Below, one piece after another: positions 63,624-64,000 of a DNA stretch of 64,000 nt. The notes under the pieces were generated by a model. It searched no databases, was not told where the DNA came from, and saw only the letters and a list, made by a program, of their open reading frames with translations. Numbering within the stretch: the stretch's first letter is position 1; each line of letters starts with the position of its first letter. The stretch lies in contig NZ_CP095053.1 in assembly GCF_022921095.1 (NCBI RefSeq), positions 3,328,501 through 3,392,500 of the forward strand. The letters are read 5' to 3'. The stretch is from Hymenobacter aerilatus (lineage in GTDB: Bacteria > Bacteroidota > Bacteroidia > Cytophagales > Hymenobacteraceae). The position numbers and the translations under genes are program-made.

Positions 63624-63746
63624 GAAAGAGCGTCTGTCATCCTGAGCGCAGCGAAGGACCTTCTCACACAAGAAAGACAAGCGTAAAAACGACTCGTTCT
63701 GGTGTAATAAGGTCCTTCGCTGCGCTCAGGATGACAGACGCTTTTT
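63624..63746. repeat. Palindromic repeat, type I, copy 5
   Basis: Arms about 39 bases long (63624-63662 and 63708-63746) pair almost completely and end in AAAG/CTTTTT, so it can also end transcription. The spacer has AACGACTCGTTC. It starts 21 bases after the adenine deaminase stop, between convergent genes. Confidence 0.92.
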
Positions 63747-63758
63747 GTTCCGATTTCT

Positions 63759-64000
63759 CTAAAACCGCTTTTCCAGCAGCTTCTGCATTTTTTCTTCCGT
63801 CAAGGGCTTGGCCAAGTATTCTACCCCTTCATACTGCGCCACGCGGGCGGTGTCGGCAGCGTGCATAGAGGTGGTGAGGACGGTGAGGACAGTTTGCTGC
63901 TTCACGTCGCTGGGTAGCCGGTCGTACATGCGCAGGAACTCGAAGCCGTCGATGCCAGGCATTTTTAAGTCCACAAACACCAGTTCGGGAATAGGCTCGT
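63759..64000 (-). CDS. Response regulator receiver domain, N-terminus outside window
   Basis: The minus-strand frame is open to the window edge. The visible part is the C-terminal two thirds of a CheY-like receiver: phospho-acceptor Asp in LVFVDLKMPGIDG, the Thr in TVLTTSMHAAD, and the Lys in YLAKPLTEEK. The frame stops right after the receiver fold, so the protein is a stand-alone receiver without a DNA-binding domain, as in chemotaxis or phosphorelay systems. Confidence 0.88.
   Translation of the reverse strand, partial: EPIPELVFVDLKMPGIDGFEFLRMYDRLPSDVKQQTVLTVLTTSMHAADTARVAQYEGVEYLAKPLTEEKMQKLLEKRF

Noticed and set aside
1-64000. CRISPR arrays, rRNA and tRNA genes
   Set aside because: No regularly spaced direct repeats, no rRNA-like stretches and no cloverleaf with a TTCGA-type arm were seen; the repeats present are inverted and dispersed.

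Overview
The window looks like chromosomal DNA of a GC-rich Bacteroidota bacterium close to Hymenobacter (order Cytophagales). The evidence is the protein families and their Bacteroidota-type sequences, promoters of the TAnnTTTG type, almost no Shine-Dalgarno sequences, and a strong excess of the string CTACCC. This placement is inferred from the sequence and was not checked against a database. The window opens inside an endonuclease III-like gene and closes inside a response-regulator gene.

Layout. 1-4.95 kb: DNA repair fragment, two small genes, then a tight three-gene unit of an AAA+ ATPase with TPR repeats and two paralogous TPR membrane proteins. 5.1-11.5 kb: ammonium transporter, threonine synthase, LysR regulator facing a SulP anion transporter, SMR exporter. 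11.6-15.5 kb: proB and proA (proline synthesis) separated by an IS110-family element. 15.6-21 kb: secreted GH127-type glycosidase, LytS/LytTR two-component pair, lipoprotein esterase. 21-25.4 kb: Bcr/CflA exporter, IS481-type remnant, M28 peptidase, small hydrolase, complete IS5-family element. 25.4-26.3 kb: AT-rich pair of unknown genes. 26.4-38 kb: alpha-2-macroglobulin lipoprotein and penicillin-binding protein 1C, normally partners, here separated by an AT-rich cassette (glycosyltransferase, FkbM methyltransferase, Uma2 nuclease) with broken gene copies. 38-44.2 kb: RND efflux operon. 44.4-46.5 kb: esterase, glycine-zipper protein behind a sigma-54 promoter, small lipoprotein. 46.6-52.5 kb: manganese catalase, DUF779 protein and aldehyde dehydrogenase, opposite an AraC regulator and an MFS exporter. 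52.8-55.7 kb: decayed porin, BCCT osmolyte transporter overlapping a universal stress protein. 55.7-61.9 kb: MarC, M50-like peptidase, hydrolase, DUF502, IspH, cytidylate kinase, two unknowns and a 51-residue lipoprotein. 61.9-64 kb: adenine deaminase and the truncated response regulator.

The most notable features are: (i) about ten dispersed palindromic repeats of three related types, most lying 10-27 bases after a stop codon; (ii) the a2m-pbpC pair split by a foreign cassette flanked by a duplicated a2m tail and a fused Uma2 remnant; (iii) the AAA+/TPR membrane module, the best candidate here for an undescribed system; (iv) an IS110 element with a structured 5' non-coding end between proB and proA; (v) a near-perfect sigma-54 promoter and a triple operator-like motif ahead of the efflux operon. 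No rRNA, tRNA or CRISPR array was seen.
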